In this document: piece by piece, positions 11,540-22,483 of the stretch
Layout of the letters: every line of letters begins with the position of its first letter
How positions within the stretch are numbered: the first letter of the stretch is position 1
DNA from: Paguma larvata
Lineage: Eukaryota > Chordata > Mammalia > Carnivora > Viverridae
Length of the DNA: 64,000 bases
Assembly: GCA_030068075.1 (NCBI GenBank)
Contig: CM057826.1
Coordinates: 76,357,312 to 76,421,311 of the forward strand
Direction of reading: 5' to 3'
The notes under the pieces: generated by a model
The model's input: the letters and a program-made list of their open reading frames with translations, nothing else
Databases searched by the model: none
What the model was told of the DNA's origin: nothing
Made by a program: the position numbers and the translations under genes

Positions 11540-12215
11540 TTCCTTTATGATGGCTGGCATTTGAACATCCATAAGCTCCACATGTCCCAGTAATGGGCAT
11601 CAAGTCTCATATATCCATGCCCAGGCGACAGACACCCAGGCTGGTGCCTGGGCAGGGATATATCATCACTTCCATGAACATTTCTACAAAGAAAATCCCC
11701 ATGCATGCACCCTCAGTTCCTCTGAGATATATACTCAGATGCAGAATGGTAGATTTGCACATACATTTCATCTGAAGAAGTCATGCTACATTGCTCTCCA
11801 CTAACACCAGGAGTGCAAAAGGGCTCTTCTACCTTCTTGTCTCAATTGCTAGTACCCATTTTCCTAATGTTTGCTAGTCTGGTGATTTAAAGTCATAGCT
11901 CAATGTTGCTTTAATTAGCATTTCTGGTATAGCTCATTATTTTGACCACCTTGTAACAGTCCTCTTAATTTTCTAAGTTTGCTTTTTAAATTTTGTGTTA
12001 ATCTGTTTTTACCTTTTTCCTGGGGTCTATTTTTCCAGTTGATTTGCAAGAGTAATTTGTATATTTTAGATCTTAAACCATGGTTATTTTTGGATTTTGC
12101 AAATGTCTGTCCATTTCCAGTCAGTTAGGTTTTCCAAGGAGTTCCTCATTGAACAAAATATTTAATTTCAGATAATGTTATCATTCCTGCTTTTTAAGTT
12201 TAAGAAATCCTTCTG
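11540..12215 (-). mobile_element. Probable old LINE-1 ORF2 fragment, antisense
   Basis: The + strand carries decayed phrases such as CTCAATGTTGCTTTAATTAGCATTTC near 11898 and GTAATTTGTATATTTTAGATC near 12053. These resemble the reverse complement of the L1 ORF2 C-terminal region. There is no usable frame. The left part up to about 11800 is less certain. Confidence 0.45.
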
Positions 12216-12373
12216 AGTTCTTGACACACACTATGGAATTGTATGCAGTGGTTAGAAGCTACATTAGATGTATAAGGAAACATGAACAATCTCAAAAAGG
12301 AGGACTCAGTTTAAAAAGAAATAGAATGAAAAATAGAAGATAATACTACTTCCATTAAGAATATATGCATATA

Positions 12374-12622
12374 GGGGAACCTGGGTGGCTCAGTCAGTTG
12401 AGTGTCCAACTTCAGCTCAGGTCATGATCTCATGGTTTGTGAGTTCAGGCCCACATCGTGCTCTTTGCTGACAGCTTGGAGCCTGGAGCCTGCTTTGGAA
12501 TCTGTGTCTCCTTCTCTCTCTCCCCCTTGCAGGCTCACACTGTCTCTCTCTCTTTCTGTCTGTCTCTGTCTCTCTCTCCGTCAAAAATAAACTTTAGAAA
12601 GAAAGAAAGAAAAAAAAAAGAA
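12374..12622 (+). mobile_element. CanSINE, felid-type
   Basis: GGGGAACCTGGGTGGCTCAG start, GCTGACAGCTTGGAGCCTGGAGCC body, long CT stretch with CTGT repeats, and a GAAA-rich tail. Confidence 0.93.
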
Positions 12623-12639
12623 AGGAACAGATAGCTAAG

Positions 12640-13339
12640 GTATATGCACAAAAAACTGAATTTTGTGCTAATATAAATATTGAATTTTGGTGGTTTAAAA
12701 AATTAGATTAGTGCTTAAGTCCACATTCAAAATTTATTTGAAAAAGCTTTTCTTATTAAAGATTTGAGACACTGACAAACTTTCCTTTTTAACTTTAAAC
12801 ATTCAAAAATTCTATGTAAAAGTGAGGCTGTCAGAAAAATTATTCAGTTAGAGACTATCAACACAGAATGGAATTTTTCTTCTACTTTGTATTTCACAAG
12901 TCTTCCTAGGAAGCTGAATTTTATAGGTGACCTACATTCTGCAGTCACCCCAGTCTGACTTGTCACAATACAGAATAAAAGTGCTACTCTCATTATTCAA
13001 GCACTTTATACTCAACATTTATAAGATGAAAGAAATAGACTACCTAGTAGATCTGGCTCAAAAGAAGTGTCGACTCAAAGGAAATCTTTTATAAAAATCA
13101 TGGTATTATATCACTTTGGGTCCCATTTTAACAGGAACTAGTTTTTAGGGCAAAGCTGGAATGCCAGCAAGGAATTTTGAACATACTCTGATCCATATCG
13201 CATCATGTCTCACCTGCAATTTCTTCCCATTTAGCCTTTATTCATAAATATTTGCCTTCTGTCTATATTGCACACACATCCACAGGAACCAGCACAACAT
13301 CTGCAAAATGTAAACCAGATGTGCTTCCTTGGCTTAGAC
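12640..13339. other. No recognisable feature
   Basis: AT-rich sequence. I see no gene signal and no repeat I can name. Confidence 0.4.
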
Positions 13340-13870
13340 GTTTTCAGGGATTTCCCATTACCTATTTAAGACAAATCTAAAATTATCCACATGGTCTGTA
13401 AGATCATGTGATCTTGCCCCATCTCTTTCTAAAGCTTCATCCCAACCTGCACACCATCTCACTTTCACATTCTATCCACATTGGCCTTCCTAAACTCCTC
13501 CTCCTGCTCCTTCTCACTCCGCTGTGTTGCACACCTGTTCCTCCTGCCTGGAGTGTTCTCCTTTCTCCTCCTTCTTCATCTAGCTAACTCCTCGTCATAT
13601 TTATGTCTAAGTTAAGCTGCATTAGTTCAGGATGCTTTTCCCAAGCCCTCAATCTATGTAAGTCCCCTGTTGTAAACTCCCAGATTTTTCTACAGTTCTA
13701 CATGATGCTATTTAATATCCTTGCAATTTCTTTTCCAAAATCTACCTGTTCAACAAGATTGTGAATGCAAAAGGACAAGTAATAAGTCTGTCCTGTTCAC
13801 TTCTGCTTATTCTAGTACCTTCCATGCATGGCAAGATGTTTGATGAATGTCTGAAGAATCCATTAAAAAT
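13340..13870 (+). mobile_element. LINE-2 3' region
   Basis: The L2 order is recognisable: CATGGTCTGTAAGATCATGTGATCTTGCCCC near 13391, CACACTGGCC-like CCACATTGGCCTTCC, CTGCCTGGAGTGTTCTCC near 13545, TTCATCTAGCTAACTCCTC near 13575, and a decayed 3' end near 13860. It is non-coding debris of an ancient LINE. Confidence 0.8.
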
Positions 13871-14119
13871 GCAAGGAATTGGTATTTCAAGAATAGCTAA
13901 GAATTTATATAGTAAATGAAAGGGTAGGAGAAAAAATACCTTAGTTAACCTTTAATTAAATATAAGCAAAAGGAAAACATAATAAATAAAAAGCAGAAAT
14001 AAAATATAAAAAGCAAGAACATCAAAGTTGTTTCTCTAATAAAGTTGATAGAGTCTGAAAAAGACCAATTAAGTATACTACCAACATCAAAAGTGAAACA
14101 AAAACAGGACTACAGATAC

Positions 14120-14420
14120 TACAGATTTTAAAAGAATAATACGATGTTGTGAAAAATTTATGGCAATTAATTTGACAAAAATGAAATGGACACATCTGGA
14201 AAATGGGTAAATAAATTTTGCTATGTTGACATAATTGATATATTACGTGATATGTAGCGATATAAAGGAATGTACAATTGATGCACACAACATTATTTTG
14301 AATGACAGAAGACAGTAACAAAAGAAAATGCACTGTATACTTCTATTTATATAAAGTCTATGAATAGACAAAAATAGTTAATGGAAATAAATAAAAGAAT
14401 TTTGGTTGTCATTAGGGGGT
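14120..14420 (+). mobile_element. Old LINE-1 fragment
   Basis: GATGCACACAACATTATTTTGAATGACAGAAG and TATACTTCTATTTATATAAAGTC near 14280-14358 match the layout of the L1 ORF2/3' UTR junction in old L1M elements (last ORF2 codons, then GTTGTCATTAGGGGG). Heavily decayed. Confidence 0.5.
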
Positions 14421-14689
14421 AGTATTTTATTTATTTATTTATTTAATTTTTATTAAGGGTGTCGTTTTGTCTGGAAAGGGAAATGGTGAAACTTTCAAGG
14501 ACAGTCTTTCTCCACTGAGTTCTGTGAAAGACTTAAGCCTTAGCAAAAATGATCTGAGTGACTGTTTTCCTAAGTATCCTAATAACGATATATAGCTAAT
14601 ACCATCCTTAATGTACAAGGGATAAGTTAATTCATAAGAAATAGTGTATGTCATCAGCATTAGGGTTTAATTTTCTACAGAGCCCAGTT

Positions 14690-14925
14690 GAGAAGAACTA
14701 TCTAGGACCGTACTGTCCCATACTGTAACCACTAGTATATGTGGTCATATGAATTAAATTTAAATTATTTTAAAACAAATTAAATTTAAAATTCAGTTCC
14801 TCAATCACACTAGACACATCTCAAATGTTCAAAATTCATCTGTGGGTAGTGGCTACTACATTGGCAATATTGATAACAGAAAACTACCACCATCACAAAA
14901 AGTTCCATTGGACAGTGCTAGTTTG
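14690..14925. mobile_element. Non-autonomous hAT-type DNA transposon (MER class)
   Basis: Contains GTAACCACTAGTATATGTGG, an AT-rich centre with AAATTTAAATTATTTTAAAACAAATTAAATTT, and AAAGTTCCATTGGACAGTGCTAG at the right. These are hallmarks of a common MER-type hAT family ending CAGTGCTGTCCAAT. A related piece lies at 41225-41545. Confidence 0.6.
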
Positions 14926-15568
14926 TGGTTGAGTAGTAATTATTGAAGTTCTTACAATTTGCAAAGCTTACTGAACTTTACACTTAATATCTGTGCATCT
15001 AACTATATGTCACTTTTACCTTCAATTAAAAAATTTTTTAACTAGTAAAAATAGTTTTATATTATGTAAAAATAAGGTTTAAACTTCACTGATAGAAATG
15101 TGTTATGTCTCATGAAACATGGAAAACAAAAATCAATGTTCTTATTTTCTTTCGTCAGTTTTCATAATACAACAAATCTAATGAACCTTAGCATTTCATA
15201 TGATTACCAATATTGAATAATCACTCACCATGAAAAGGGCAATTTGGAAATGTATATCTGAGCTTGAGCTCATTATGAAATATAATAATACCCCCAGGGG
15301 TGGTCAGATTTGTAAGACATTCATTTCACCCAATTTTTCTGTAAAGGACTATGGGACCAGGGTATATTGCAGCAATACGTGGACTAAATACTTAATATTC
15401 AAGATAGGATTTGACACACCACAATTAGTTAAAAGCAACAGAATTACTGAACTTACCTTCTGTTAGGGTAAATATATCAGCATTTTTCATAAAGTCAAGC
15501 AATCGGACTTTACCACAAGACACTATTAGTTGGACTCTAAAATGAGTTTGCTGAACAAGTATTTCACT

Positions 15569-15761
15569 TATTTTTATTTTTTAATGTATATTTTTGAGAG
15601 AGCATGAGTGCAGGAGGGACAGAGGGGGGCGGGGATAGGAGATCCAAAGTGAGTTCCACGCTGGGAGCAGCAAGCCCTACTCAGGGCTCAAAACTACAAA
15701 CCCCGAAATCATGACCTGAGCTGAAGTCAGCCACTGAACCAACAGAGTCACCTAGGCGCCC
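15569..15761 (-). mobile_element. CanSINE, minus strand, with target duplication
   Basis: Tail TTTTTATTTTTTAATGTATATTTTTGAG at left, head CACCTAGGCGCCC at right. AACAAGTATTTCA (15554-15566) and AATAAGTATTTCA (15765-15777) flank it as a target duplication. Confidence 0.93.
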
Positions 15762-15777
15762 TTAAATAAGTATTTCA

Positions 15778-15993
15778 GGGGCACCTGGATGGCTCAGTTG
15801 GTTAAGCATCTGACTTTGCTCAGGTCATGATCTCTCAGTTTGTGAGTTCAAGCCCCATATCGGGCTCTGTGCTGACAGCTCAGAACCTGGAGCCTGCTTC
15901 AGATTCTGTGTCTCCCTCTCTCTCTGTCCCTCTCCTGCTCAAGCTGTCTCTGTCTTTTTATCTCTCTCTCAAAAATAAATAAACATTAAAAAA
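15778..15993 (+). mobile_element. CanSINE, felid-type, abutting the previous SINE
   Basis: GGGGCACCTGGATGGCTCAG start, B-box region GTGAGTTCAAGCCCC, CGGGCTCTGTGCTGACAGCTC body, CT stretch, and AAAAATAAATAAACATTAAAAAA tail. It begins at the last base of the right-hand target repeat of the minus-strand SINE. Confidence 0.95.
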
Positions 15994-15999
15994 TTCAAT

Positions 16000-16810
16000 T
16001 AAAAAGGGTGGTGCAATGTTATGCATATTAACATATGCTTAAAAAGCTTACAATTCATTGCTATCGTTGGTAACCACTACTGATAGCTTACCACAAGTTA
16101 AAGGAATAGAAAACAATGTTTACACTATCATGAGTGTCTGAATGGGAAGAAGTAAAAGAAGAACAAATAAAAGGGGATACTAACTTCTCCAACCTCTGGA
16201 GGGTAAGGAGGTTATTTCTTTGTTGCCATCATTAAGAAAGGAAAGTGATGACTCCTGAACCACATTTTTATCTGTCAACTTTCGGTAGAAATATCTAAAG
16301 TAAGTGGTGCAAAAAAGAGCTTTGGCTCCTGCTGTCATGGCTGATAACCATAACCAATATTGATACCAATAGCTATCAACATTGAACAGTGACACAAGAA
16401 ACAGAATCACTGTGGCAACTGGAGTTCATAAGTTCTACTCAGTCCATCCATATGTAACTCAATGGGCACTGCTCTTATGGGCAAGATAAACAGCCTCGAA
16501 GCACAGGTGACCACAAGGTATAATGGGACCACACACCTTAAAGTGAATCTTAACTAGTTTGAAAGTTCAAGCTGGAAACAAGTCAACTAAAGAGGAAGAA
16601 TCACTAGGCAATTATGCATAGAAAAAGCACGGTTCTATTGTTAATTAAGTTCTTAGATATTTATTAAATTTTCTCATTGTTCCATATCCTAGTCTAGGAA
16701 AAACTTAGACTTTTCTTGCCTCTAAAAGCATTGCTGCACTGTGCACAAAATATTTAGGTACAATATATGGAAATTTTCCAGTTTTGCTATATCTTTCAAT
16801 TAAGAAACAG
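16000..16810. other. No recognisable feature
   Basis: Mostly AT-rich unique sequence. A 76-codon minus-strand frame at 16180-16410 has no features I recognise and I do not call it a gene. Confidence 0.4.
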
Positions 16811-16813
16811 ATA

Positions 16814-17831
16814 CAGTAAAGCCTTGGTTTGCCAGCATAATTTGTTCCGGAAACATGCTTGTCATCCAAAGCACCTGTATCTCAGAGCGAATTTTTCCTC
16901 ATAAGAAATAACGGAAACTCAGGTGATTCATTCCACAATTCAAAAATATTCATATAAAAATGATAACAATATTGTAATGTTATATAAAATAAGAAGGAAA
17001 ACATAAAGAAAATAAATAAATTAATCTGCATTTACCTTGAAAACCTTCGTGGTTGGTATGAGGGAGACAAGAGAGAGGAGGATTATTGTGTAGGACAACT
17101 TTCACTATCACTAACAGATGTTGACTACAGTACAGTATCAATAAACTCTTGTCATATACTGTATTTAATGTAACTGGCAGTAAGGCAGCAGAGGCAAGGG
17201 TCTATATCTGAAGATCCCCTGACCTAGAATGAAGCAAAGGATTCCTAAGCTTATTTTTATATGGAAGAGCAAAGGACTGTCCATAGGTGCTTCGAAGTTA
17301 CAAACAATACACTAGTGCCAGTTGTGGGCACCTACCAACATTCTGAAAAATCAATGATTTCCTCCAAACACCATGACCTGAGATCGAGCATCTGAGCATA
17401 GGAGACAATCACCCAGAGGCACCTGGGTGGCTCAGCTGGTTAAGCGGCCGACTTCAGCTCAGGTCATGATCTCACTATTTCCGAGTTTGAGCCCCACGTC
17501 GTGCTCTGTGCTGACAGCTCAGAGCCTGGAGCCTGTTTCAATTTCTGTGTCTCCCTCTCTGTCTCTGCCACTACCCTGCTTGTGCTCTGTCTGTCTCTCT
17601 CTCTCAAAAATAAGTAAATATTAAAAAAAAAAAAAGAGACAAACACCCAAAATCCTGCAGTGAAAGAGAGAGAAGAACTGTTGGCTCAGTTGTGATCATG
17701 TGACATTCAGCATCACGTAGTATTCGCATTGTAAGACATCACTTGTTTGTCAAGTTAAAATTTATTAGAAATGTTTGCTCGTCTTGCAGAATGCTTGCAG
17801 TACAAGTTACTCAAAACCCAAGGTTTTACTG
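16814..17831. mobile_element. Terminal-inverted-repeat DNA transposon (Tc/mariner, Tigger-like), non-autonomous
   Basis: The ends are inverted repeats: CAGTAAAGCCTTGGTTT at 16814, and at the right AACCCAAGGTTTTACTG, whose complement starts CAGTAAAACCTTGGG. Weaker inverted similarity continues inward for some 60 bases. A TA dinucleotide precedes the left end (16812-16813); the right flank is TT, so the TA duplication is not intact. Without the SINE inside it the element is about 800 bp. No transposase frame is present, so it would have needed a helper. The Tigger label is inference from the CAGT ends. Confidence 0.7.
17418..17635 (+). mobile_element. CanSINE inside the DNA transposon
   Basis: GGCACCTGGGTGGCTCAGCT head, GTGCTGACAGCTCAGAGCC body, and A-rich tail. 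It is flanked by GAGACAATCACCCAGA (17402-17417) and GAGACAAACACCCAAA (17636-17651), a 16-bp target duplication with two mismatches. Confidence 0.96.
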
Positions 17832-18269
17832 TTTTTAGTGACCGCCTATACTTCGCTAGACACATGGTGAGACTACAACAATAAATAAGACAAGTGATAC
17901 CTGAGATACATTAGAGAGTGCAAACATGTGACCCTCAATCTAGGACCAGATAAGTCAATGTATCATTCACTATTTTCTAGACAAAAAAGAACATGAATAT
18001 ATTTAAAACAAGCTATAAGTATGTAAGTAGAGCTCTGGAAAATAAACACCCTAAGGTTTTGTTTTAGAAGACAGCAAAAAATGAGGAAAAAGTAGGCAAA
18101 AATATCCACTGCATATTACACTCAGTGAATGCCTCAGCATGATATTTATTTACACAATAAATGTCAATTAAATCTCATTTGCCATGCTTTGTAGTCTCTC
18201 ACCAACACATCAATCTAACTTAAGAATTCATTATTCAAACATAATTGTAGATGTGCGTAAATACAAAGA

Positions 18270-18600
18270 TGTTTACTAAAAATTATTTGTGATTTTAAAA
18301 TAACAGAAATAACCTAAGTACTTAAAATGTGGGACTTAGTAAATAATTATTTCTATAATGGAATATTAGATAGCTATTAAAAAGAACGTGTCTAATTCAC
18401 GTATACAGGCACAAAAGAGGGCCTTGAACTTTTCTTAAGTGAACTTTTCTTAAGTGATATCCATAGTAACATTGCATTTATTTTTTAAGTATATACATAT
18501 AAACATTTATATATAAATAAACAAAGTCTAGAAGGATAGTATCCAAGCTGTTAACAGTGGTAGAAAACAGTTTCAAATTTCTACACTTGGTGTACTATTT
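18270..18600 (+). mobile_element. Probable old LINE-1 3' fragment
   Basis: ATAATGGAATATTAGATAGCTATTAAAAAGAA near 18354 and GGTAGAAAACAG-like text near 18560 resemble the decayed ORF2/3' UTR of an old L1. A 15-base direct repeat GAACTTTTCTTAAGT occurs twice in tandem near 18427-18456. Confidence 0.4.
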
Positions 18601-18623
18601 TAAACATTTAAATGAACATATAG

Positions 18624-18843
18624 AGGCGCCTGGATGGCTCAGTCAGTTGAGCGGCCAACTTCAGCTCAGGTCATGATCTCATGGTCTGTGGTTTGGAGCC
18701 TCGCGTTGGGCTCTGTGCTGACGGCTCAGAGCCTAGAGCCTGCTTCGGATTCTGTATCTCACTCTCTCTCTGCCCTTTCCCTGTTCACACTCTGTCTCTA
18801 TGTCTCTCGAAAATAAATAAACATTAAAAATTTTTAAAAAAAT
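18624..18843 (+). mobile_element. CanSINE, felid-type, with target duplication
   Basis: AGGCGCCTGGATGGCTCAGT head with intact CpGs, GGCTCTGTGCTGACGGCTCAG body, and AAATAAATAAACATTAAAAA tail. AAATGAACATATA before (18610-18622) and AAATAAACATATA after (18844-18856) form the target duplication. Confidence 0.94.
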
Positions 18844-19077
18844 AAATAAACATATATGCTTTCCTAATGAAAGATAATTTTTCACTAGATAGATCTCTCT
18901 AATCTTTGCCAATCACCTAATTATTAAGAAATGGCTTGTAATCCTAGTAAATGGTATTTAGAAAAACACTAACTATAGAATAAATCCAAACAGAGAAGAT
19001 AGAGAATATCTTCCTTGATCCAAGCCTGAACTCACAGGCCTGTGTCCTACATGTCACACAGATACATATTTGCAAAG

Positions 19078-19121
19078 CACACACACACCACACACACACA
19101 CACATACACACACACACACAT
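19078..19121. repeat. (CA)n microsatellite
   Basis: CA dinucleotide run with single CC and TA interruptions. Confidence 0.95.
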
Positions 19122-19521
19122 AAGAATGGCATTGCCAGTCTAAATGCACAGGTTGGCCTACCATCTGAATAAATAAGCCTCCATAAACAGAGAAACCAAT
19201 TCCAAACACTTACAGGAACTAATCAGGAAGGGCCTTTAGCAGAAAATTTTTGTTATCTCCCAAGTCCATGAAACTGACAGAACAGTGATGGTACTGTCAA
19301 ATCCAGGCATTCACTGTTAGCTTAGTCAAGAAGTTGATATCCTTTACTTCTTACAATTCCCTTGCCGATGACTATAAGGACTATAGCTGGGGCGGGGGCT
19401 GGTGGATGTCTCTCAGTCCTGTGGAAATCATTAAAATGGTCCTCAAGAAGAAACTGGTTGGAATCAACAGTTCAAAAACTAAATCTGTATGTGACTTCAC
19501 CAACCAGGAATCAATCTCTAA

Positions 19522-19727
19522 TATCTTTTTATTTATTTTTTTATAATTGTTTATTCATTGTTGTGAGAGAGAGAGGAAGAGGGGCAGAGAGAGAGGGGGG
19601 CAGAGGATGTGAACGGGGCTCTGCATTGACAGCAGAGATCCTGGTGCAGGGCTCAAACTCACAAACTGTGAGATCATGACCTGAGCTGAAGTCAGACACT
19701 CAACTGAGTGAGCCACCCAGGGCCTCC
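19522..19727 (-). mobile_element. CanSINE, minus strand (first of a tandem pair)
   Basis: T-rich tail, GAGAGAGAGGAAGAGGGGCAG CT stretch (inverted), CACAAACTGTGAGATCATGACC tRNA region, and head GAGCCACCCAGGGCC at the right. Confidence 0.9.
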
Positions 19728-19795
19728 TTTTATTTTTTTTATTTTTTTTATTTTTTAAATTTTATTTTGGAGAAAGAGCATGAGCAGGTAAGCGA

Positions 19796-19830
<35 letters not shown>

Positions 19831-19953
19831 CAAGCAGTCTCCACGCTCAGCACAGAGCCCAATGCGGACCCCTGGACCCACAATCCTGGAATCATGACTT
19901 GAGCCAAAATCAAGAGTGAATACCTCAACCAACTGAGCCACCTGGGCAACCCT
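19728..19953 (-). mobile_element. CanSINE, minus strand (second of a tandem pair)
   Basis: A new T-rich tail starts directly after the previous head. A (GA)n run lies at 19798-19826. Body CTCCACGCTCAGCACAGAGCCC and head GAGCCACCTGGGCAACCC follow. The two elements lie head-to-tail in the same orientation. Confidence 0.9.
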
Positions 19954-20589
19954 CTCATTTCCCTTTATTAAGTTAAATACCTAACCTATGATGATAATAC
20001 TACGATACAAGAGAGAAAGACTGAGTAGGCTAGATCGCAAGGTTATAACTTGGTCTTCATCTTAGGCCAGTCTAAAGAGTATATGAATGTGGGTCACCTT
20101 TTTAGATGATGAGTGATTGAGAGTTTCATTTTTGCTTTCAGCATAACTATAAGGAAAAAAGTCAACTTATACTATCCGGTGAGAGGGAAATAGGTCAAAT
20201 ACTAAGACCAATACTTAATCCCTAAGCAGTCACAAGTAACCTTATGCCAATAAGGAAGGTCTATACTTCTCAATATGGACCTCAAATAGGTACCTGATGG
20301 ACTCAGCTTTCAATTCCGCATGAAAAACATTATCGAAATTGTTTTCATAAATCCATAACATTCTCATTTATTTGGCTCTTATTTATTTAAAAAACCTTTA
20401 TTACGCAATTATTCTGTGCCAAGGATATTCTAGATAGACAAGGAGCCTCTCTCTCACTTCAGTGGGAGTGTTAATCAGGCAATATATAAACAAACTGTTG
20501 TGAATGGGATCCTGTCATCTCTCTCCACATGCATGGATTTTTGTTCTTCTTAATATTGGAGTATCCACAATACAGTTCTTAGCTCTATT
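19954..20589. other. Mostly unassigned sequence
   Basis: No gene seen. ATTATTCTGTGCCAAGGATATTCTAGATAG near 20407 resembles the start of a common ancient mammalian repeat, but the match is weak. Confidence 0.35.
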
Positions 20590-21483
20590 TTCTTTTCCAT
20601 CCATACTCACTTCATGGTTTACTTCTTCAGTCTTGTGACTCCAAAATTTAAACCTCAAGACTAGAGTTCTTTTTGTACTCCAGATCAATATATCTAATTA
20701 CTTACTTAACATTTTCACTTATTATCTAATAGACATCCCTGATTTGACAAATACAAAACCAAGTAAGTATCTAATACTCACTCATAAATGTGAAACTTCA
20801 TCCATCCATCTAAAAACCTTGGTATCTTTGGTGCTACCCCCTCTCTCTGTGGTACTCAGCCCCCACCCAAACTCCCATATCCAATTTGTTAGAAAATCCT
20901 ATTTTCTCTACTTGTAAGACAAATCCAGAATTAAACTACTTCTCACCACCTCCAGTTCTACCTCCTAATTTCAAGTTACCCTCTTTCACTACCATTGCTC
21001 CCCTCTGTTTTACAGCAGATGGAGACCAGTTAAAACTTAAGTCACATAATACCATTCCTTTGCTCAAAAACCTCCCCCTCTCCCCACATGAGGCTCCTCG
21101 GTGTTCCTCACATACGACAGCTCTGTTTTCACCTTAGACTGTTGGTGTTCTATTTCCTCTCCTGGAAAGCTCCCTTACCAAAGAACAGCATGATTAATTC
21201 TCATCTCTTTCAAATGTTTGCTAAATGACAGTTCTTAATGTGGCCTAACCTAAATCTTTTAAAATTGCCATATATGCCCTATTCCTTCACTCTACCCTTT
21301 TTTTATCCCTTTTTTCTATAACATTTATCACCTTCAACTTGCTATATGGAATTATGCTGACTGCCTGTCTTGTACTACTAGAAAGTAAGCTCCATGCAGG
21401 CAGGTATTTTTGTTTTTTCTTAACTCAAGAATCTACAAGTCCCTGACACATAATAAATACTTAAAATTTATTTGTTGAATTAT
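20590..21483 (+). mobile_element. LINE-2, long 3' portion
   Basis: Decayed L2 phrases occur in order: CAATACCATTCCTTTGCTCAAAAACCT-like near 21048, TTTCCTCTCCTGGAAAGCTCC near 21152, CTAGAAAGTAAGCTCCATGCAGGCAGG near 21380, and the L2 end CCTGACACATAATAAATAC...TTTGTTGAATTA at 21442-21482. The 83-codon frame at 20886-21137 is L2 debris. Confidence 0.8.
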
Positions 21484-22056
21484 GCATTCAACAATACGTT
21501 GCCTTCTCATCTCCTATTAAACCAATTTCTTTACTGAATTATTTTATCTACAAACTAAAATGGCAAGGAGTTTTAAATTTTTATCCTAAAATAATCAGAT
21601 AAAATGGGAAATTATTGAAGTATTTTAAATATGGGCATGTCATGAGCTGATCTAAGTTTTGAATAAATTACTCTTGCTTCTTTATAGAGATAAGATTATA
21701 AGAAGCCTGGAATTAAAGCAAGAAGATGAAGTTCGAAAGTCATTACTAAATTAGCAGTAGGTTACATGCATAAAACAAAACATCATTTAGAAATTATATT
21801 GACAAAAGATATGGCATAACAAATGTGAGCAGTTGCTTTATTGGTATTTAATATTATACCATGTCTTTAACCATTCCTAATAATAATGATAATTCTACAA
21901 CATTAATACTTGCATTTGGCCATTGCTCATTGTAAATGAGCATGTGACCTCAGATACACTCCTCTGTATATTTCTTAACAGAAAGCAAATGAATTCCAGA
22001 TAGATACAAGGAAAAATGGAGCACACCTTATTCTCATAGTTACTAATTACAAAATA
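21484..22056. other. No recognisable feature
   Basis: AT-rich sequence with no gene or repeat I can support. Confidence 0.4.
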
Positions 22057-22190
22057 TGTGCTGACAGCTCAGAGCCTGGAGCCTACTTCAGATTCTGTGT
22101 GTCTCCCTCTCTCTGCCCTCCCCTGCTCCTGCTTACTCTCTCTTTCCCTCTCTCTCTCTCTCAAAAATAAAGAAACATTAAAGAAATTTT
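22057..22190 (+). mobile_element. 5'-truncated CanSINE
   Basis: Only the body and tail are present. It starts abruptly at GTGCTGACAGCTCAGAGCC and runs through the CT stretch to an AAAATAAAGAAACATTAAAG tail. The tRNA head and both Pol III boxes are missing. Confidence 0.93.
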
Positions 22191-22379
22191 AAAAATAAAA
22201 TTTCAATATGGAGACACTATTTAAAAACTTAAATTATGCCACTTTTCCAAAACCTTGTCTTAAATAAAAAGTCTAATGTTGTTATTGCAAATGTCAGAGA
22301 AATTACTGCCTATACTATCTTCCAGGATTTTTATGGTTTCAGGTCTCACATTTAAGTCCTTAATCCATTTGGAGTTGTT

Positions 22380-22483
22380 TGTGTGTGTGTGTATGTGCGT
22401 GCATGCGTGCATGTGTGTGTGTATGTGCGTGCATGTGTGCATGTGTGTGTGCGCGTGCGTGTGTGTGTGTGTGTGTGTGTGTG
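22380..22483. repeat. (GT)n tract with CG/CA/TA variants inside L1
   Basis: About 104 bases of strictly alternating pyrimidine-purine, including TGCGTGCATGCGTGCATG and GTGCGCGTGCGTG segments. Confidence 0.96.

Noticed and set aside
17427..17624. Recurrent short frames beginning MAQLVKR/MAQSVER (also at 18634, 27219, 29971, 33023, 36040) that look like a protein family.
   Set aside because: They are translations of the SINE head and body and recur wherever a SINE lies in the right frame. They are not conserved proteins.
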